Positions 8,219 through 19,300 of a stretch of DNA of 64,000 bases are shown in pieces. Numbering within the stretch: the stretch's first letter is position 1; every line of letters begins with the position of its first letter. Source of the DNA: Pseudomonas cedrina subsp. cedrina (GTDB lineage Bacteria > Pseudomonadota > Gammaproteobacteria > Pseudomonadales > Pseudomonadaceae); contig NZ_MNPW01000007.1 of assembly GCF_001983175.1 (NCBI RefSeq), positions 1-64,000 on the forward strand. The letters are read 5' to 3'. The position numbers were made by a program, and so were the translations under genes. A model generated the notes under the pieces. The model was not told the origin of the DNA and did no database searches. It was given only the letters and a program-made list of their open reading frames with translations.

Positions 8219-10249
8219 GTGAGCATCAATCTCGATCAGGCACAGCAGACATTTATTGTCGAGGCGCGCGAACTGCTGCAGGCCATGGAGCAATCCCTGC
8301 TGCAACTGGAGAGCGAGCCCGGCGATGAAGATGCCATCGGCGCGATATTCCGCGCCGCGCACACCATCAAGGGCTCCGCCGGGCTGTTCGGCCTGGCGCC
8401 GATCGTGGGCTTTACCCATATCGTCGAAGACGTGCTCGACCGTCTGCGCGACGGCAGTGTGGCGGTGGACGCCGCCTTGATCGCGCTGCTGCTCAAGTGC
8501 GGCGACCACATGCTCGAACTGGTTGACGTAGTCGCCAGCCGCGGTGAGGCCCTGACACCCGCCGCGCTGGAACGCGGTGAGGCGTTGCGCGAGGCGCTGA
8601 GTGCCTACCAGCCGATGCACACCGCCACCGCCAACGTCGAAATCGCCGTGGTGGACGACGACACGGCGGCCGATGTGCTCTGGCATATTTCCCTGCGCTT
8701 CGGCGTGGACGTCTTTCGCAACGGCATGGACCCGCTGTCCTTCCTGCGTTACCTCGACACCCTGGGCACGCTGTTGCAGGTCACCACCTTGACCGACGGC
8801 ATTCCCGCCGTGGACAGCTGGGACCCGGAAAGCTGCTACCTGGGGTTCGAGATCGACCTGCGCTCGCCAGCCAGCCACACCACCCTCAACGAAGTGTTCG
8901 ACTTTGTGCGTGACGACTGTGAAGTGGTCATCAGCGCCGTCGACGAAGCCTGCGACAGCACTGCCGGCCCCGCGACCGAGCTGGTCGCCCACCCCGAATA
9001 CGCCCCGCCCGCGCCGCAACGCGCGGCCGCGACCAGTGAGAAGCCTCGGGACGGCAACTACGTGAGGGTCAATGCCGACAAGCTCGACGAGCTGATCAAC
9101 CTGGTCGGTGAGCTGGTGATCGCCAGCGCCGGTGCGAGCCTGCTGGCGCGGTCGTGCAACAACGACCCGCTGCAGGAAGCCACTTCGACCGTATCGGGGC
9201 TGGTGGAAGAGATCCTCGATGGCGCGCTGCACCTGCGCATGATTCCCATCGGCGACACGTTCAACCGCTTTCGCCGCGTGGTGCGTGATGTCAGCCAGGA
9301 ACTGGGCAAGGACATCGACCTGATCATCAGCGGCGCCGAGACCGAACTGGACAAGACCGTGGTGGAGAAAATCGGCGACCCGCTGATGCACCTGCTGCGC
9401 AACGCCATGGACCACGGCATCGAAAACGCCGAGGCACGGCTGGCCGCCGGCAAGTCCGCCAAGGGGCACCTGAGCCTGAATGCCTACCACGACTCGGGCA
9501 GCATCGTCATCGAGATCGCCGACGACGGCGCCGGGCTCAACCGCGAACGGATCCTGGAAAAAGCCCAGGAACGCGGGCTGGTCGCCAGCGGCGCGGTGCT
9601 CACCGACCAGGAAATCTACAACCTGATTTTCGAAGCCGGTTTCTCCACGGCCGAGGCGGTGACCAACCTCTCCGGGCGCGGCGTCGGCATGGATGTGGTC
9701 AAGCGCAATATCACCCTGTTGCGCGGCACCGTCGACCTCGACAGCCACCCGGGCCAGGGCACCGTGGTGCGCATCCGCCTGCCGCTGACCCTGGCGATCA
9801 TCAATGGCTTCCTGGTGGGCATCGACCAGTCCACCTACGTGATTCCCCTGGACATGGTCCAGGAATGCATCGAGCTGGATGAACGCCAGCGCCAGTCCAG
9901 CCGCAACCAGGGCTACCTGGACCTGCGCGGAGAAGTGCTGCCGCTGGTGCACCTGCGCGATCACTTCAGCCACGAAGGCCTGGCGGCCCGCCGCCAGAAT
10001 GTGGTGGTGGTGCGCTACGCCGAGCACAAGGCCGGGCTGGTGGTGGATGACCTGCTCGGCGAGTTCCAGACCGTGATCAAACCCTTGGGCAAGCTGTTCG
10101 GCGCGCTGCGCGGCATCAGCGGCTCGACCATCCTGGGCAGCGGCGCGGTGGCGTTGATCCTGGATATACCGGCACTGCTCAACCAAATCGTACAACAAGA
10201 AGCCCGCACGCCCCTGGCGCCTCAATCGTCCCCGGTCGTCGTTCGCTGA
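8219..10249 (+). CDS. cheA: Chemotaxis histidine kinase CheA
   Basis: A 676-residue kinase. The N-terminal Hpt domain carries the phospho-acceptor His48 in [15 protein letters not shown] poorly conserved middle domain follows (about 140-245). The dimerisation helices begin with the typical [18 protein letters not shown], then comes the ATPase domain ([27 protein letters not shown]) and a CheW-like domain at the C-terminus. It uses a GTG start at 8219 with AAGGA just upstream. It autophosphorylates and passes phosphate to the CheY and CheB encoded in the same operon. Only one Hpt domain is present. Confidence 0.96.
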   Translation: MSINLDQAQQTFIVEARELLQAMEQSLLQLESEPGDEDAIGAIFRAAHTIKGSAGLFGLAPIVGFTHIVEDVLDRLRDGSVAVDAALIALLLKCGDHMLELVDVVASRGEALTPAALERGEALREALSAYQPMHTATANVEIAVVDDDTAADVLWHISLRFGVDVFRNGMDPLSFLRYLDTLGTLLQVTTLTDGIPAVDSWDPESCYLGFEIDLRSPASHTTLNEVFDFVRDDCEVVISAVDEACDSTAGPATELVAHPEYAPPAPQRAAATSEKPRDGNYVRVNADKLDELINLVGELVIASAGASLLARSCNNDPLQEATSTVSGLVEEILDGALHLRMIPIGDTFNRFRRVVRDVSQELGKDIDLIISGAETELDKTVVEKIGDPLMHLLRNAMDHGIENAEARLAAGKSAKGHLSLNAYHDSGSIVIEIADDGAGLNRERILEKAQERGLVASGAVLTDQEIYNLIFEAGFSTAEAVTNLSGRGVGMDVVKRNITLLRGTVDLDSHPGQGTVVRIRLPLTLAIINGFLVGIDQSTYVIPLDMVQECIELDERQRQSSRNQGYLDLRGEVLPLVHLRDHFSHEGLAARRQNVVVVRYAEHKAGLVVDDLLGEFQTVIKPLGKLFGALRGISGSTILGSGAVALILDIPALLNQIVQQEARTPLAPQSSPVVVR

Positions 10250-10278
10250 CGTATTTGCTTTTCCATGGAGGTTCCCTG

Positions 10279-11937
10279 ATGAAATGGTTCTACGATCTTA
10301 AAATTTCCACCAAGCTGATCAGCTCATTCCTGGTGGTCCTGGCGCTGACGGCGGTCATGGGCGTGTTCGCCATCGCCCAGCTCGGCGCCGTCAACAATGC
10401 GGCGCAGGAGATCAGGGGCAACTGGATGCCGTCGATGCGCGCGGCGGCCGGCATGCGGTTTTTTGCCGCCAACTATCGTTTGAAGGAAAACCGCAGCCTC
10501 AGCACCGAAGTCGCCGAGGAAAAAGCCCAGGCCGAGCGCGAAGCCGCCGAGGCCCGCCAGCAGTTCGACACAAGGCTGGGCACCTACGAGCAACTGATTT
10601 CAAACGACGAAGACCGCCAGCTCCTGGCCGGCGTGAAGAGCGCCTGGAGCGCTTACCTGGCGTCCAGCCAGCAACTGTTCGAGCTGTCCCGCCAGAATCA
10701 GGAAGCCCAGGCGCGCGGCGTGCTGCGCGGCGACTCCAAGGTGCACTTCGATGAGCTGACCAGCCGCCTGCAAAAAATGGTCGAACTCAACGACGCCGGC
10801 GCCACCGTGGCCGGTGACAAGGGTTCGGCGCTGTATGAAAGCTCTCGTCTGTTGATCATCGTGGTGTTGGGCGCGGCGCTGCTGATCGGCCTGGGCCTGG
10901 CGCTGTTCATTGCGCGGATCATTTCCCGCCCGCTGCGGCTGGCCGCGACCGCCGCCGAGCAATTGGCCGAAGGCAACCTCAACACCCCTATCGCGTCAGG
11001 CTCGAAGGACGAAACCGGCATGGTGCTCAACGCCATGCGCAACATGGTCGGCAAACTCGCGCTGATCATCGGCGAAGTGCGCAACGCCGCCGACAACCTG
11101 GCCAGCGCCTCGGAGCAAGTCAGCGCCACCGCGCAGTCGATGAGCCAGGCCACCAGCGAACAGGCCGCCAGCGTCGAGGAAACCAGCGCGTCGGTGGAAC
11201 AGATGAGCGCCAGCATCAACCAGAACACCGAGAACGCCAAGGTCACCGATGGCATGGCCAGCAAGGCCGCCAAGGAAGCCACCGACGGCGGCGAGTCGGT
11301 GCAGCAGACCGTGGTGGCGATGAAGAAAATCGCCCAGCGCATCAGCATCATCGATGACATTGCCTACCAGACCAACCTGCTCGCGCTCAACGCCGCGATC
11401 GAGGCGGCACGGGCCGGCGAGCACGGCAAGGGCTTTGCCGTGGTGGCCGCCGAAGTGCGCAAACTGGCGGAGCGCAGCCAGGTCGCCGCGCAGGAAATCG
11501 GCGAGTTGTCGTCCAGCAGCGTGGACATGGCCGAGAAGGCCGGCAAGTTGCTCGACGAAATGGTGCCATCGATCAACAAGACCTCCGACCTGGTGCAGGA
11601 AATCAGCGCCGCCTCCGAGGAACAGGCCGCCGGTGTCGCGCAGATCAACACGGCCATGACCCAACTCAACCAGGTGACCCAGCAGAACGCCTCCAGCAGC
11701 GAGGAGCTGGCCGCCACCGCCGAAGAAATGAGCAGCCAGGCCGAGCAACTGCAACAAGCGATGAGCTTCTTCGTACTCGACTCCGCTCCCAGGGCCGCGG
11801 TTAACAGCAGCAACCTGGAGAACCCGGGCAGCAAGCCAAACCGCCAACCACCGCGCCCTGCACCGCAGCCAGCGCGCAAGGCGTTCGCCTACAACATGGC
11901 CAGCGCGCCGGACGAATCGGAATTCACCCGTTTCTGA
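10279..11937 (+). CDS. Methyl-accepting chemotaxis protein with four-helix-type periplasmic domain
   Basis: A 552-residue transmembrane chemoreceptor. The first transmembrane segment is at about 10-32 and the second at about 190-212. The roughly 150-residue helical periplasmic domain between them resembles the four-helix-bundle receptors. A HAMP domain follows, then a long signalling hairpin with the tip [25 protein letters not shown] is placed 8 bases before the chosen ATG. There is no classical CheR-tethering pentapeptide; the protein ends EFTRF. It lies between cheA and cheW and is presumably the dedicated receptor of this system. The ligand is unknown. Confidence 0.93.
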   Translation: MKWFYDLKISTKLISSFLVVLALTAVMGVFAIAQLGAVNNAAQEIRGNWMPSMRAAAGMRFFAANYRLKENRSLSTEVAEEKAQAEREAAEARQQFDTRLGTYEQLISNDEDRQLLAGVKSAWSAYLASSQQLFELSRQNQEAQARGVLRGDSKVHFDELTSRLQKMVELNDAGATVAGDKGSALYESSRLLIIVVLGAALLIGLGLALFIARIISRPLRLAATAAEQLAEGNLNTPIASGSKDETGMVLNAMRNMVGKLALIIGEVRNAADNLASASEQVSATAQSMSQATSEQAASVEETSASVEQMSASINQNTENAKVTDGMASKAAKEATDGGESVQQTVVAMKKIAQRISIIDDIAYQTNLLALNAAIEAARAGEHGKGFAVVAAEVRKLAERSQVAAQEIGELSSSSVDMAEKAGKLLDEMVPSINKTSDLVQEISAASEEQAAGVAQINTAMTQLNQVTQQNASSSEELAATAEEMSSQAEQLQQAMSFFVLDSAPRAAVNSSNLENPGSKPNRQPPRPAPQPARKAFAYNMASAPDESEFTRF

Positions 11938-11973
11938 TGTTGAACATCAATGCGGGCTTACAGGGAGAATGAC

Positions 11974-12513
11974 ATGGGTGCACTGATGACTACCCGGCAT
12001 ACCGCGGTGGCGGCCGATGAGGATGCGCAATACCTGACCTTCATGCTCGGGGGCGAGATGTTCGCCATCGGCATCCTGGGCATCAAGGAAATTATCGAAT
12101 ACGGCAGCCTGACCGTGGTGCCGATGATGCCCGCGTTCGTGCGCGGCGTGATCAACCTGCGCGGCGCCGTGGTACCGGTGGTGGACCTCTCGGCGCGTTT
12201 CGGCCGGGCGAACTCGCCGATTACCCGGCGCTCCTGCGTGATCATCATCGAAGCGAGCAGCGAAGACAGCCGGCCCCAGGACATCGGGCTGTTGGTGGAC
12301 ACGGTTTCGGCCGTGCAGGAGATCCCGGCGACGCAGATCGAGCCCCCGCCCAGCTTCGGCGCGCGGATTCGCGCCGACTTCATCGGCGGGATGGCCAAGG
12401 TCGACGGCAAGTTCGTGATTGTGCTGGAGGTGGCCAAAGTGCTGTCCATCGATGAAATGTCCAGCCTGGCCGACAGCGCCCAGGTGCCGACGCTCGACCT
12501 CGACCCACGTTGA
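11974..12513 (+). CDS. cheW: Chemotaxis coupling protein CheW
   Basis: A 179-residue CheW domain protein that links receptors to CheA. It shows the family core: YLTFMLGGEMFAIGILGIKE, then the RGVINLRGAVVPVVDL segment. The ATG at 11974 was chosen because GGGAG precedes it; the longer open frame from 11950 has no ribosome site. It sits between the second receptor and cheR in the operon and is probably specific to this signalling array. Confidence 0.94.
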   Translation: MGALMTTRHTAVAADEDAQYLTFMLGGEMFAIGILGIKEIIEYGSLTVVPMMPAFVRGVINLRGAVVPVVDLSARFGRANSPITRRSCVIIIEASSEDSRPQDIGLLVDTVSAVQEIPATQIEPPPSFGARIRADFIGGMAKVDGKFVIVLEVAKVLSIDEMSSLADSAQVPTLDLDPR

Positions 12514-12522
12514 GGCCCGACC

Positions 12523-13332
12523 ATGTCAGACGCCGCCGCACTCGATGACCGTGAATTCGGCCAATTCCAATCCTGGCTGTACCGCGCGGCCGGCATCAAC
12601 CTGTCGCCGGCCAAGAAAGCCCTGGTGGCCGGGCGCCTGTCCAAGCGTCTCAAGCACTATGAGCTGAACAGTTATGGGGACTATTTCAAGCTGATCATGA
12701 GCGACCAGCGCCAGGGCGAGCTGCAGGTCGCGCTGGACCTGCTGACCACCAACGAAACCTACTTTTTCCGCGAGCCCAAGCACTTCGACTTCCTGCGCCA
12801 GCAGGTATTGCCCAAGGCCGCGCCGGGCAAAGTGTTTCGCGTATGGAGCGCGGCCAGCTCCTCGGGCGAAGAACCCTACAGCCTGGCGATGACCCTGGCC
12901 GAGAGCCTGGGCACCACGCCCTGGGAAGTGGTCGGCTCGGACATCAGCACCCAGGTGCTGGCCAAGGCGCGCAACGGGCATTACTCCATGGAGCGCACCG
13001 GCACCCTGCCCCAGCCGCTGCTGACCAAGTACTGCCTCAAGGGCATCGGCCGCCAGGAAGGCACCTTCCTGATCGACAAGACCTTGCGCAACCGCGTCAG
13101 CTTCGTGCAAGTCAACCTGAACGAGCCGTTGCCCGCGCTCGGCGAGTTCGATGTGATCTTCCTGCGCAACGTGATGATCTACTTCGACCAGCAGACCAAG
13201 CGCCAGGTGGTCGCCCGTTTGTTGCCGCTGCTCAAGCCCGGCGGCTATTTCATCATCAGTCACTCGGAAAGCCTCAACGGGGTCAATGACACCTTGAAGC
13301 TGGTGGCGCCGTCGATCTACCACAAGCCATGA
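12523..13332 (+). CDS. cheR: Chemoreceptor methyltransferase CheR
   Basis: A 269-residue SAM-dependent methyltransferase. The helical N-terminal domain (about 8-70) is followed by the catalytic domain with TTNETYFFREPKHF, the SAM-binding WSAASSSGEEPYSLAM and the FLRNVMIYFD motif. It methylates glutamates on the receptors in this operon and is counterbalanced by CheB. No tetratricopeptide extension is present. Its stop overlaps the cheD start by four bases, so the two are likely translationally coupled. Confidence 0.95.
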   Translation: MSDAAALDDREFGQFQSWLYRAAGINLSPAKKALVAGRLSKRLKHYELNSYGDYFKLIMSDQRQGELQVALDLLTTNETYFFREPKHFDFLRQQVLPKAAPGKVFRVWSAASSSGEEPYSLAMTLAESLGTTPWEVVGSDISTQVLAKARNGHYSMERTGTLPQPLLTKYCLKGIGRQEGTFLIDKTLRNRVSFVQVNLNEPLPALGEFDVIFLRNVMIYFDQQTKRQVVARLLPLLKPGGYFIISHSESLNGVNDTLKLVAPSIYHKP

Positions 13333-13850
13333 AAAAGCCCCTCGGTGTGGCCGAAGTGGTGTTGGCGCCTGGCCAGGTCAGTTTCGCCACGCGGCCGACG
13401 CGCCTGCGTACCCTGCTCGGCTCCTGCGTGGCGTTCACCTTCTGGCACCCGCAACGGCTGATCGGCGGCATGTGCCACTTCATGCTGCCGGCGCGCTTGC
13501 GCAGCAATCAACCGCTGGATGGCAAATACGGCGACGAAGCGCTGGAGCTGTTGCTGCGGCACACGCGCGTGCATGGCACGCGACCGCAGGATTACCAGGT
13601 GAAGGCGTTCGGCGGCGGCCAGATGTTCCCCGCTGAGCAGCACCAGAATGTGGCCAGCTTGAATATCCGCGCAGCGCTGGCCCTGGCCGAGCACCACCAT
13701 TTGCACCTGGCGGCCCAGGACATGGGCAGCACCGGTTATCGCACTATTGTGTTCGACCTGTGGAACGGCAACGTCTGGGTCCGGCATCAACCAATGGGAA
13801 TACTTGAAAACAATGCCTTCGAAAAAAATCAGTGTATTGCTGGTCGATGA
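13329..13850 (+). CDS. cheD: Chemoreceptor glutamine deamidase CheD
   Basis: A 173-residue CheD. It has the catalytic Cys in [11 protein letters not shown], the His in GGMCHFMLP and a Thr region near the AFGGGQMF segment. CheD deamidates receptor glutamines so that they can be methylated by CheR. It overlaps cheR by four bases, and its 3-prime end overlaps the cheB start by 38 bases, which indicates tight coupling of the three adaptation genes. Confidence 0.94.
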   Translation: MKKPLGVAEVVLAPGQVSFATRPTRLRTLLGSCVAFTFWHPQRLIGGMCHFMLPARLRSNQPLDGKYGDEALELLLRHTRVHGTRPQDYQVKAFGGGQMFPAEQHQNVASLNIRAALALAEHHHLHLAAQDMGSTGYRTIVFDLWNGNVWVRHQPMGILENNAFEKNQCIAGR

Positions 13851-14895
13851 CTCGGCCGTGGTGCGCCAGGTGCTGCTGGCGATCTTCAACGACACGCCGG
13901 ACATCCACGTCATGGGCGCGGCTTCCGACCCGATTTTCGCCATGGACAAACTCGCCCGCGAGTGGCCGGATGTGATCGTGCTGGACGTAGAAATGCCACG
14001 CATGGACGGCATCACCTTTCTGCGCAAAATCATGAGTGAGCGGCCGACACCGGTGGTGATCTGCTCCTCATTGACCCAGAAAGGCGCGGAGACCTCGCTG
14101 CAGGCGCTGTCGGCCGGCGCGGTGGAGATCATCACCAAGCCCACCACCGGGTTGAAGAACTTCCTGATCGAGTCGGCGGCCGAGCTGGTCGCGGCGATCC
14201 GCGCCGCCGCCCATTCCAACGTGAAGAACCTGGGCAAGCGCAGTGCGCGACCGATGCCCGCCCCTGCGCCGGCGGGCAAGCTCAGCGCCGATGCGATCCT
14301 GCCCGCCGCCAACGGCCAGGCCATGGCCCAGACCACCGAACGCATCGTCGCCATCGGTACGTCCACCGGCGGTACCCAGGCACTGGAAGCGGTACTGACG
14401 GCGCTTCCAAGGGTATGCCCGGGCATGGTGATCGTGCAGCACATGCCGGAGAAATTCACCGCGTCCTTTGCCGAACGCCTCAACAGCGTGTGCCAGATCG
14501 AGGTGCGCGAGGCCCGCAACAACGACCGCATACTCCCCGGCCTGGCCCTGATCGCTCCCGGCGGCAAACACCTGATGGTGACGCGAAGCGGCGCCTTTTA
14601 TCACGCGCAGGTCATCGACGGGCCGCTGGTCAACCGCCACCGCCCCTCGGTGGATGTGCTGTTTCGCTCGGTCGCCAAGTTTGCCGGCAAGAACGCCACC
14701 GGCATCATCATGACCGGCATGGGCGACGACGGCGCCCGGGGCCTCAAGGAAATGCTCGATGCCGGTGCGGCCACCGTGGCCCAGGACGAGGCCAGTTGCG
14801 TGGTGTTCGGCATGCCCAAGGAAGCCATCAAGCTCAATGCCGCGCAGCGCATCATGGCGCTGCAGGATATTCACCAGGCGATACTGCATAAGTGA
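13813..14895 (+). CDS. cheB: Chemotaxis methylesterase CheB
   Basis: A 360-residue response regulator methylesterase. The receiver domain (1-120) has phospho-acceptor Asp58 in [12 protein letters not shown] linker rich in Pro and Ala follows, then the esterase domain (about 175-355) with the catalytic Ser in [10 protein letters not shown], the His in [10 protein letters not shown] and the Asp in [11 protein letters not shown]. The ATG at 13813 lies inside the cheD gene; the open frame extends upstream only as a shadow of cheD. It is the last gene of the chemotaxis operon. No factor-independent terminator is visible after it. Confidence 0.94.
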   Translation: MPSKKISVLLVDDSAVVRQVLLAIFNDTPDIHVMGAASDPIFAMDKLAREWPDVIVLDVEMPRMDGITFLRKIMSERPTPVVICSSLTQKGAETSLQALSAGAVEIITKPTTGLKNFLIESAAELVAAIRAAAHSNVKNLGKRSARPMPAPAPAGKLSADAILPAANGQAMAQTTERIVAIGTSTGGTQALEAVLTALPRVCPGMVIVQHMPEKFTASFAERLNSVCQIEVREARNNDRILPGLALIAPGGKHLMVTRSGAFYHAQVIDGPLVNRHRPSVDVLFRSVAKFAGKNATGIIMTGMGDDGARGLKEMLDAGAATVAQDEASCVVFGMPKEAIKLNAAQRIMALQDIHQAILHK

Positions 14896-14997
14896 GAAAC
14901 GCACCACTGTTGCGCAACCGATAACAGTCCTTTGTTATCACGCCCATTGATAGCCCCCTAACGAAACCCCCAGGCTAGAGGGCTAATCTCGCGCTTA

Positions 14998-15022
14998 TAT
15001 CATTCCGAATGATAGTTACCTT
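14998..15022 (+). promoter_or_regulatory. MexT-box-like operator with an overlapping 17-base palindrome
   Basis: The sequence at 14998-15014 is a perfect 8-1-8 palindrome, TATCATTC-C-GAATGATA. Overlapping it, ATCA-N5-AATGAT-N4-ACCTT (14999-15022) fits the spacing of the P. aeruginosa MexT box ATCA-N5-GTCGAT-N4-ACYAT. The outer blocks match well and the GAT of the middle block is kept. It is about 77 bases upstream of the mexE start. The assignment to MexT is inferred from pattern and position. Confidence 0.55.
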
Positions 15023-15098
15023 TGCTTCATTCGATTCGTGACATAGCACATCGCCGCGCATGATCCGCCCATCTCAAATACATTGGCGGATGCACCTC

Positions 15099-16340
15099 AT
15101 GGAACAGTCATTCAACTATTTGCGCTTACCCCTGGCGATTCTGGCCGTGGCGGTGATGAGCGCATGCGGCAAGGCCCCGGACCAGGCGGCCGCCATGCCG
15201 GCGCCCAAGGTCAGCGTGGCCAAGGTGCTGGAACAACCGGTCAACGAGTGGGATGAATTCACCGGTCGCCTGGAGGCCCCGGAGACCGTGCAGATCCGCC
15301 CACGGGTTTCCGGCCAGATTGACCAAGTCGCTTTTACCGAAGGCGCTTTGGTCAAGAAAGGCGACCTGCTGTTCCAGATCGACCCACGTCCTTTCCAGGC
15401 CGAAGTGCGCCGCCTTGAAGCCCAGCTTGCCCAAACCAAGGCCGCCGCCAGCCGCAGCGATAACGAAGCGCAACGTGGCGAACGCCTGCGCCAGAGCAAT
15501 GCGATTTCCGCCGAACTGGCCGACTCGCGCACCACCGCCGCCCAGGAAGCCCGCGCCGCCGTCGCCGGGATCCAGGCGCAGTTGGACCTAGCCAAGCTGA
15601 ACCTGAGCTTCACCCGCGTGGCCTCGCCGATCAGCGGCCGTGTCAGCCGTGCCGAAATCACCGCCGGCAACCTGGTGACCGCCGATGTCACCGCCCTGAC
15701 CAGCGTGGTCTCCACCGACAAGGTCTATGCCTACTTCGACGCCGATGAGCGCGTGTTCCTCAAGTACACCGAACTGGCCCGCCAAGGCCGTCGCGGTGCA
15801 ACCACGCCGGTGTACCTGGGCCTGTCCAACGAAAGTGGCAACCCGCACTTGGGCCAGATGAACTTCATCGACAACCAGGTCAACCCGGCCACCGGCACCA
15901 TCCGTGGCCGCGCCGTGTTCGATAACAGCAAGGGCGAATACACCCCAGGCCTGTACGCACGCCTGAAGCTGGTCGGCAGCGGCACCTACTCCGCCGTGCT
16001 GATCAACGATGAAGCCGTGGGCACCGACCTGGGCAAGAAGTTCGTGCTGGTGATGGACGGCGACAAGCCGGCCTATCGCTCGGTGGAACTGGGGCCGAAG
16101 ATCGAAGGTTTGCGCATCGTGCGCAGCGGCCTGACCAAGGATGACACCGTGATCGTCAAGGGCCTGCAGCGTGCGCGTCCAGGCTCGCCGGTCGCTCCGG
16201 AAACCATCCCGATGGCCAGCCAGGAAACCCTCGCCGCCTTGGCCCAACAACGACAAGCGCTTGAAGCGAGCAACCTGGAACAGGTGGCGCCGCAAAAAGC
16301 CGCGCCCAAACTGGCCAGCAGCGCGACTCCACGCGGTTAA
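15099..16340 (+). CDS. mexE: RND efflux periplasmic adaptor MexE
   Basis: A 413-residue membrane-fusion lipoprotein. The N-terminus MEQSFNYLRLP closely resembles P. aeruginosa MexE and leads to a lipobox ending MSAC with acylated Cys23. The lipoyl/hairpin region (about 60-190) contains RPRVSGQIDQVAFTEGALV and LFQIDPRPF. The beta-barrel domain follows with NQVNPATGTIRGRAVF. It bridges MexF and OprN in the cell envelope. The ATG at 15099 was chosen by homology and GGCGGA upstream. In P. aeruginosa the system exports chloramphenicol, fluoroquinolones and kynurenine. It heads the three-gene operon. Confidence 0.93.
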   Translation: MEQSFNYLRLPLAILAVAVMSACGKAPDQAAAMPAPKVSVAKVLEQPVNEWDEFTGRLEAPETVQIRPRVSGQIDQVAFTEGALVKKGDLLFQIDPRPFQAEVRRLEAQLAQTKAAASRSDNEAQRGERLRQSNAISAELADSRTTAAQEARAAVAGIQAQLDLAKLNLSFTRVASPISGRVSRAEITAGNLVTADVTALTSVVSTDKVYAYFDADERVFLKYTELARQGRRGATTPVYLGLSNESGNPHLGQMNFIDNQVNPATGTIRGRAVFDNSKGEYTPGLYARLKLVGSGTYSAVLINDEAVGTDLGKKFVLVMDGDKPAYRSVELGPKIEGLRIVRSGLTKDDTVIVKGLQRARPGSPVAPETIPMASQETLAALAQQRQALEASNLEQVAPQKAAPKLASSATPRG

Positions 16341-16355
16341 GGGATACGACTCAAG

Positions 16356-19300
16356 ATGAATTTTTCCAAGTTCTTCATTTCGCGGCCGATCTTCGCAGCG
16401 GTGCTGTCGCTGTTGATCCTGATCGCCGGCGCGATTTCGCTGTTCCAGTTGCCGATCAGCGAATACCCGGAAGTGGTGCCGCCGACCGTCGTGGTCCGCG
16501 CCAACTTCCCGGGCGCCAACCCCAAGGTCATCGGTGAAACCGTGGCCGCACCGCTTGAGCAGGCGATCACCGGCGTCGAGAACATGCTCTACATGTCCTC
16601 GCAGTCGACCGCCGACGGCAAGCTGACCCTGACCATCACCTTCGCCCTGGGCACCGACCTGGACAATGCGCAGGTACAGGTACAGAACCGTGTCACCCGC
16701 ACGCAGCCAAAACTGCCCGAGGAAGTGACGCGCATCGGTATCACCGTGGACAAGGCCTCCCCTGACCTGACCATGGTGGTGCACTTGACCTCGCCGGATC
16801 AGCGCTACGACATGCTGTACCTGTCCAACTACGCGATCCTTAACATCAAGGATGAGTTGGCGCGGCTCGGCGGCGTGGGCGATGTGCAGTTGTTCGGCAT
16901 GGGCGATTACTCCCTGCGCGTGTGGCTGGACCCGAACAAGACCGCTTCGCGCAACCTGACCGCGACCGATGTGGTCACGGCGATCCGTGAGCAGAACCGC
17001 CAGGTGGCGGCCGGTGCCCTGGGTGCGCAACCCGCACCGAGCGACACCAGCTTCCAGTTGTCGGTCAATACCCAGGGGCGCCTGGTCACCGAGGAAGAGT
17101 TCGAGAATATTGTGATTCGCGCCGGCGCCAACGGTGAAATCACCCGCCTCAAGGACATCGCCCGCGTCGAGCTGGGCTCCAGCCAGTACGCGCTGCGCTC
17201 GCTGATCGATAACCAGCCGGCCGTTGCGATTCCGATTTTTCAACGTCCCGGCTCCAACGCCATCGACATCTCCAACGATGTGCGCAGCAAGATGGCCGAG
17301 CTGAAAAAGGGCTTTCCGGCGGGCATGGATTACCGCATCGCCTATGACCCGACGATCTTTGTACGCGGCTCCATCGAAGCGGTAGTGCACACCCTGTTCG
17401 AAGCGCTGATTCTCGTGGTGCTGGTGGTGATCCTGTTCCTGCAGACCTGGCGCGCCTCGATCATCCCGTTGGTGGCGGTGCCGGTGTCGTTGATCGGTAC
17501 GTTCGCGGTGATGCACCTGTTCGGGTTCTCGCTCAACGCCCTGTCATTGTTCGGCTTGGTACTGGCCATCGGCATCGTGGTGGACGACGCCATCGTGGTG
17601 GTGGAGAACGTCGAACGCAATATCGAGCTGGGCCTGGAGCCGTTCCCCGCGACTGAAAAAGCCATGAGTGAAGTGACCGGGCCGATCATCGCCACGGCGC
17701 TGGTGCTGTGCGCGGTGTTCATTCCAGCCGCCTTTATCAGTGGCTTGACCGGGCAGTTCTACAAACAGTTCGCCTTGACCATTGCGATCTCGACGGTGAT
17801 CTCGGCCTTCAACTCGCTGACCCTGTCCCCTGCCCTGGCTGCCGTGTTGCTGCGCGCTCACGACGCACCGAAGGATCGCTTCTCGCGGTTTCTCGACAAA
17901 ATCTTCGGCGGCTGGTTGTTCCGCCCCTTCAACCGCTTTTTCGAAAAAGCCAGCCATGGCTACGTGGGTACCGTGCGCCGAGTGATTCGCGGCAGCGGCA
18001 TTGCCCTGTTCGTGTACGCCGGCTTGATGGTGCTGACCTTCTTCGGGTTTGCCCACACCCCGACCGGTTTCGTCCCGGCCCAGGACAAGCAATACCTGGT
18101 GGCCTTCGCGCAATTGCCCGATGCCGCGAGCCTGGACCGCACCGAAAACGTGATGAAGCGCATGTCCGACATCGCGCTGAAACAGCCCGGCGTGGAAAGC
18201 GCGATTGCCTTCCCTGGCCTGTCGATCAACGGTTTCACCAACAGCCCCAACAGCGGCATCGTGTTCGTGACCTTGAAGCCTTTCGATGAGCGCAAAGACG
18301 CGAGCATGTCCGCCGGTGCGATTGCCGGTGCGCTGAACGGCCAGTACAGCAACATCGAAGAAGCCTACATGGCGATTTTCCCACCGCCGCCGGTACAGGG
18401 CCTGGGCACCATTGGTGGCTTCCGCCTGCAGATCGAAGACCGTGGCAACCTCGGCTATGACGAGTTATACAAAGAAGTGCAGAACGTCATCACCAAGAGC
18501 CGCGGCGTGCCGGAGCTGTTTGGGCTGTTCACCAGCTACACGGTCAACGTGCCCCAGGTCGATGCCGCCATCGACCGTGAAAAGGCCAAGACCCATGGCG
18601 TGGCGATCAGCGACATCTTCGACACCCTGCAGGTCTACCTGGGCTCGCTGTATGCCAACGACTTCAACCGCTTCGGGCGCACCTACCAGGTCAACGTGCA
18701 GGCCGAGCAGCAGTTCCGCCAGGACTCCGACCAGATCGGCCAACTGAAGGTGCGCAACAACAAAGGCGAGATGATCCCGTTGGCGACCTTCATCAAGGTC
18801 AGCGACACCTCGGGTCCCGACCGCGTGATGCACTACAACGGCTTTATCACCGCTGAGATCAACGGCAACGCCGCACCGGGCTACAGCTCCGGCCAGGCCC
18901 AAGTCGCGATCGAAAAACTGTTGAAGGATGAACTGCCCAACGGCATGACCTACGAGTGGACCGACCTGACCTATCAGCAAATCCTCTCGGGCAACACCGC
19001 GCTGTTCGTGTTCCCGCTCTGTGTGCTGCTGGCGTTCCTGGTACTGGCCGCCCAATACGAAAGCTGGAGCCTGCCGTTGGCGGTGATCCTGATCGTACCG
19101 ATGACGCTGCTGTCGGCGATTACCGGGGTGATCATCTCGGGCGGCGACAACAACATCTTCACCCAGATCGGCCTGATCGTACTGGTGGGCCTGGCGTGCA
19201 AGAACGCGATTCTGATCGTCGAGTTCGCCAAGGACAAACAGGAGGAAGGCCTCGATCCGCTGGCGGCGGTACTGGAAGCTTGCCGTCTGCGTCTGCGGCC

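Noticed and set aside
8183..10225. A 680-residue open frame on the minus strand opposite cheA
   Set aside because: It is the exact antisense of cheA in high-GC, codon-biased DNA; the translation is rich in Gln/His/Val-type shadow composition with no domain or ribosome site.
14920..14940. GATAAC-GTTATC inverted repeat after cheB as a terminator
   Set aside because: The stem is six base pairs, AT-rich and not followed by a T run.
15588..17516. A 642-residue minus-strand frame opposite mexE and mexF
   Set aside because: Antisense shadow; His/Gln-rich translation typical of opposite-strand frames in Pseudomonas.
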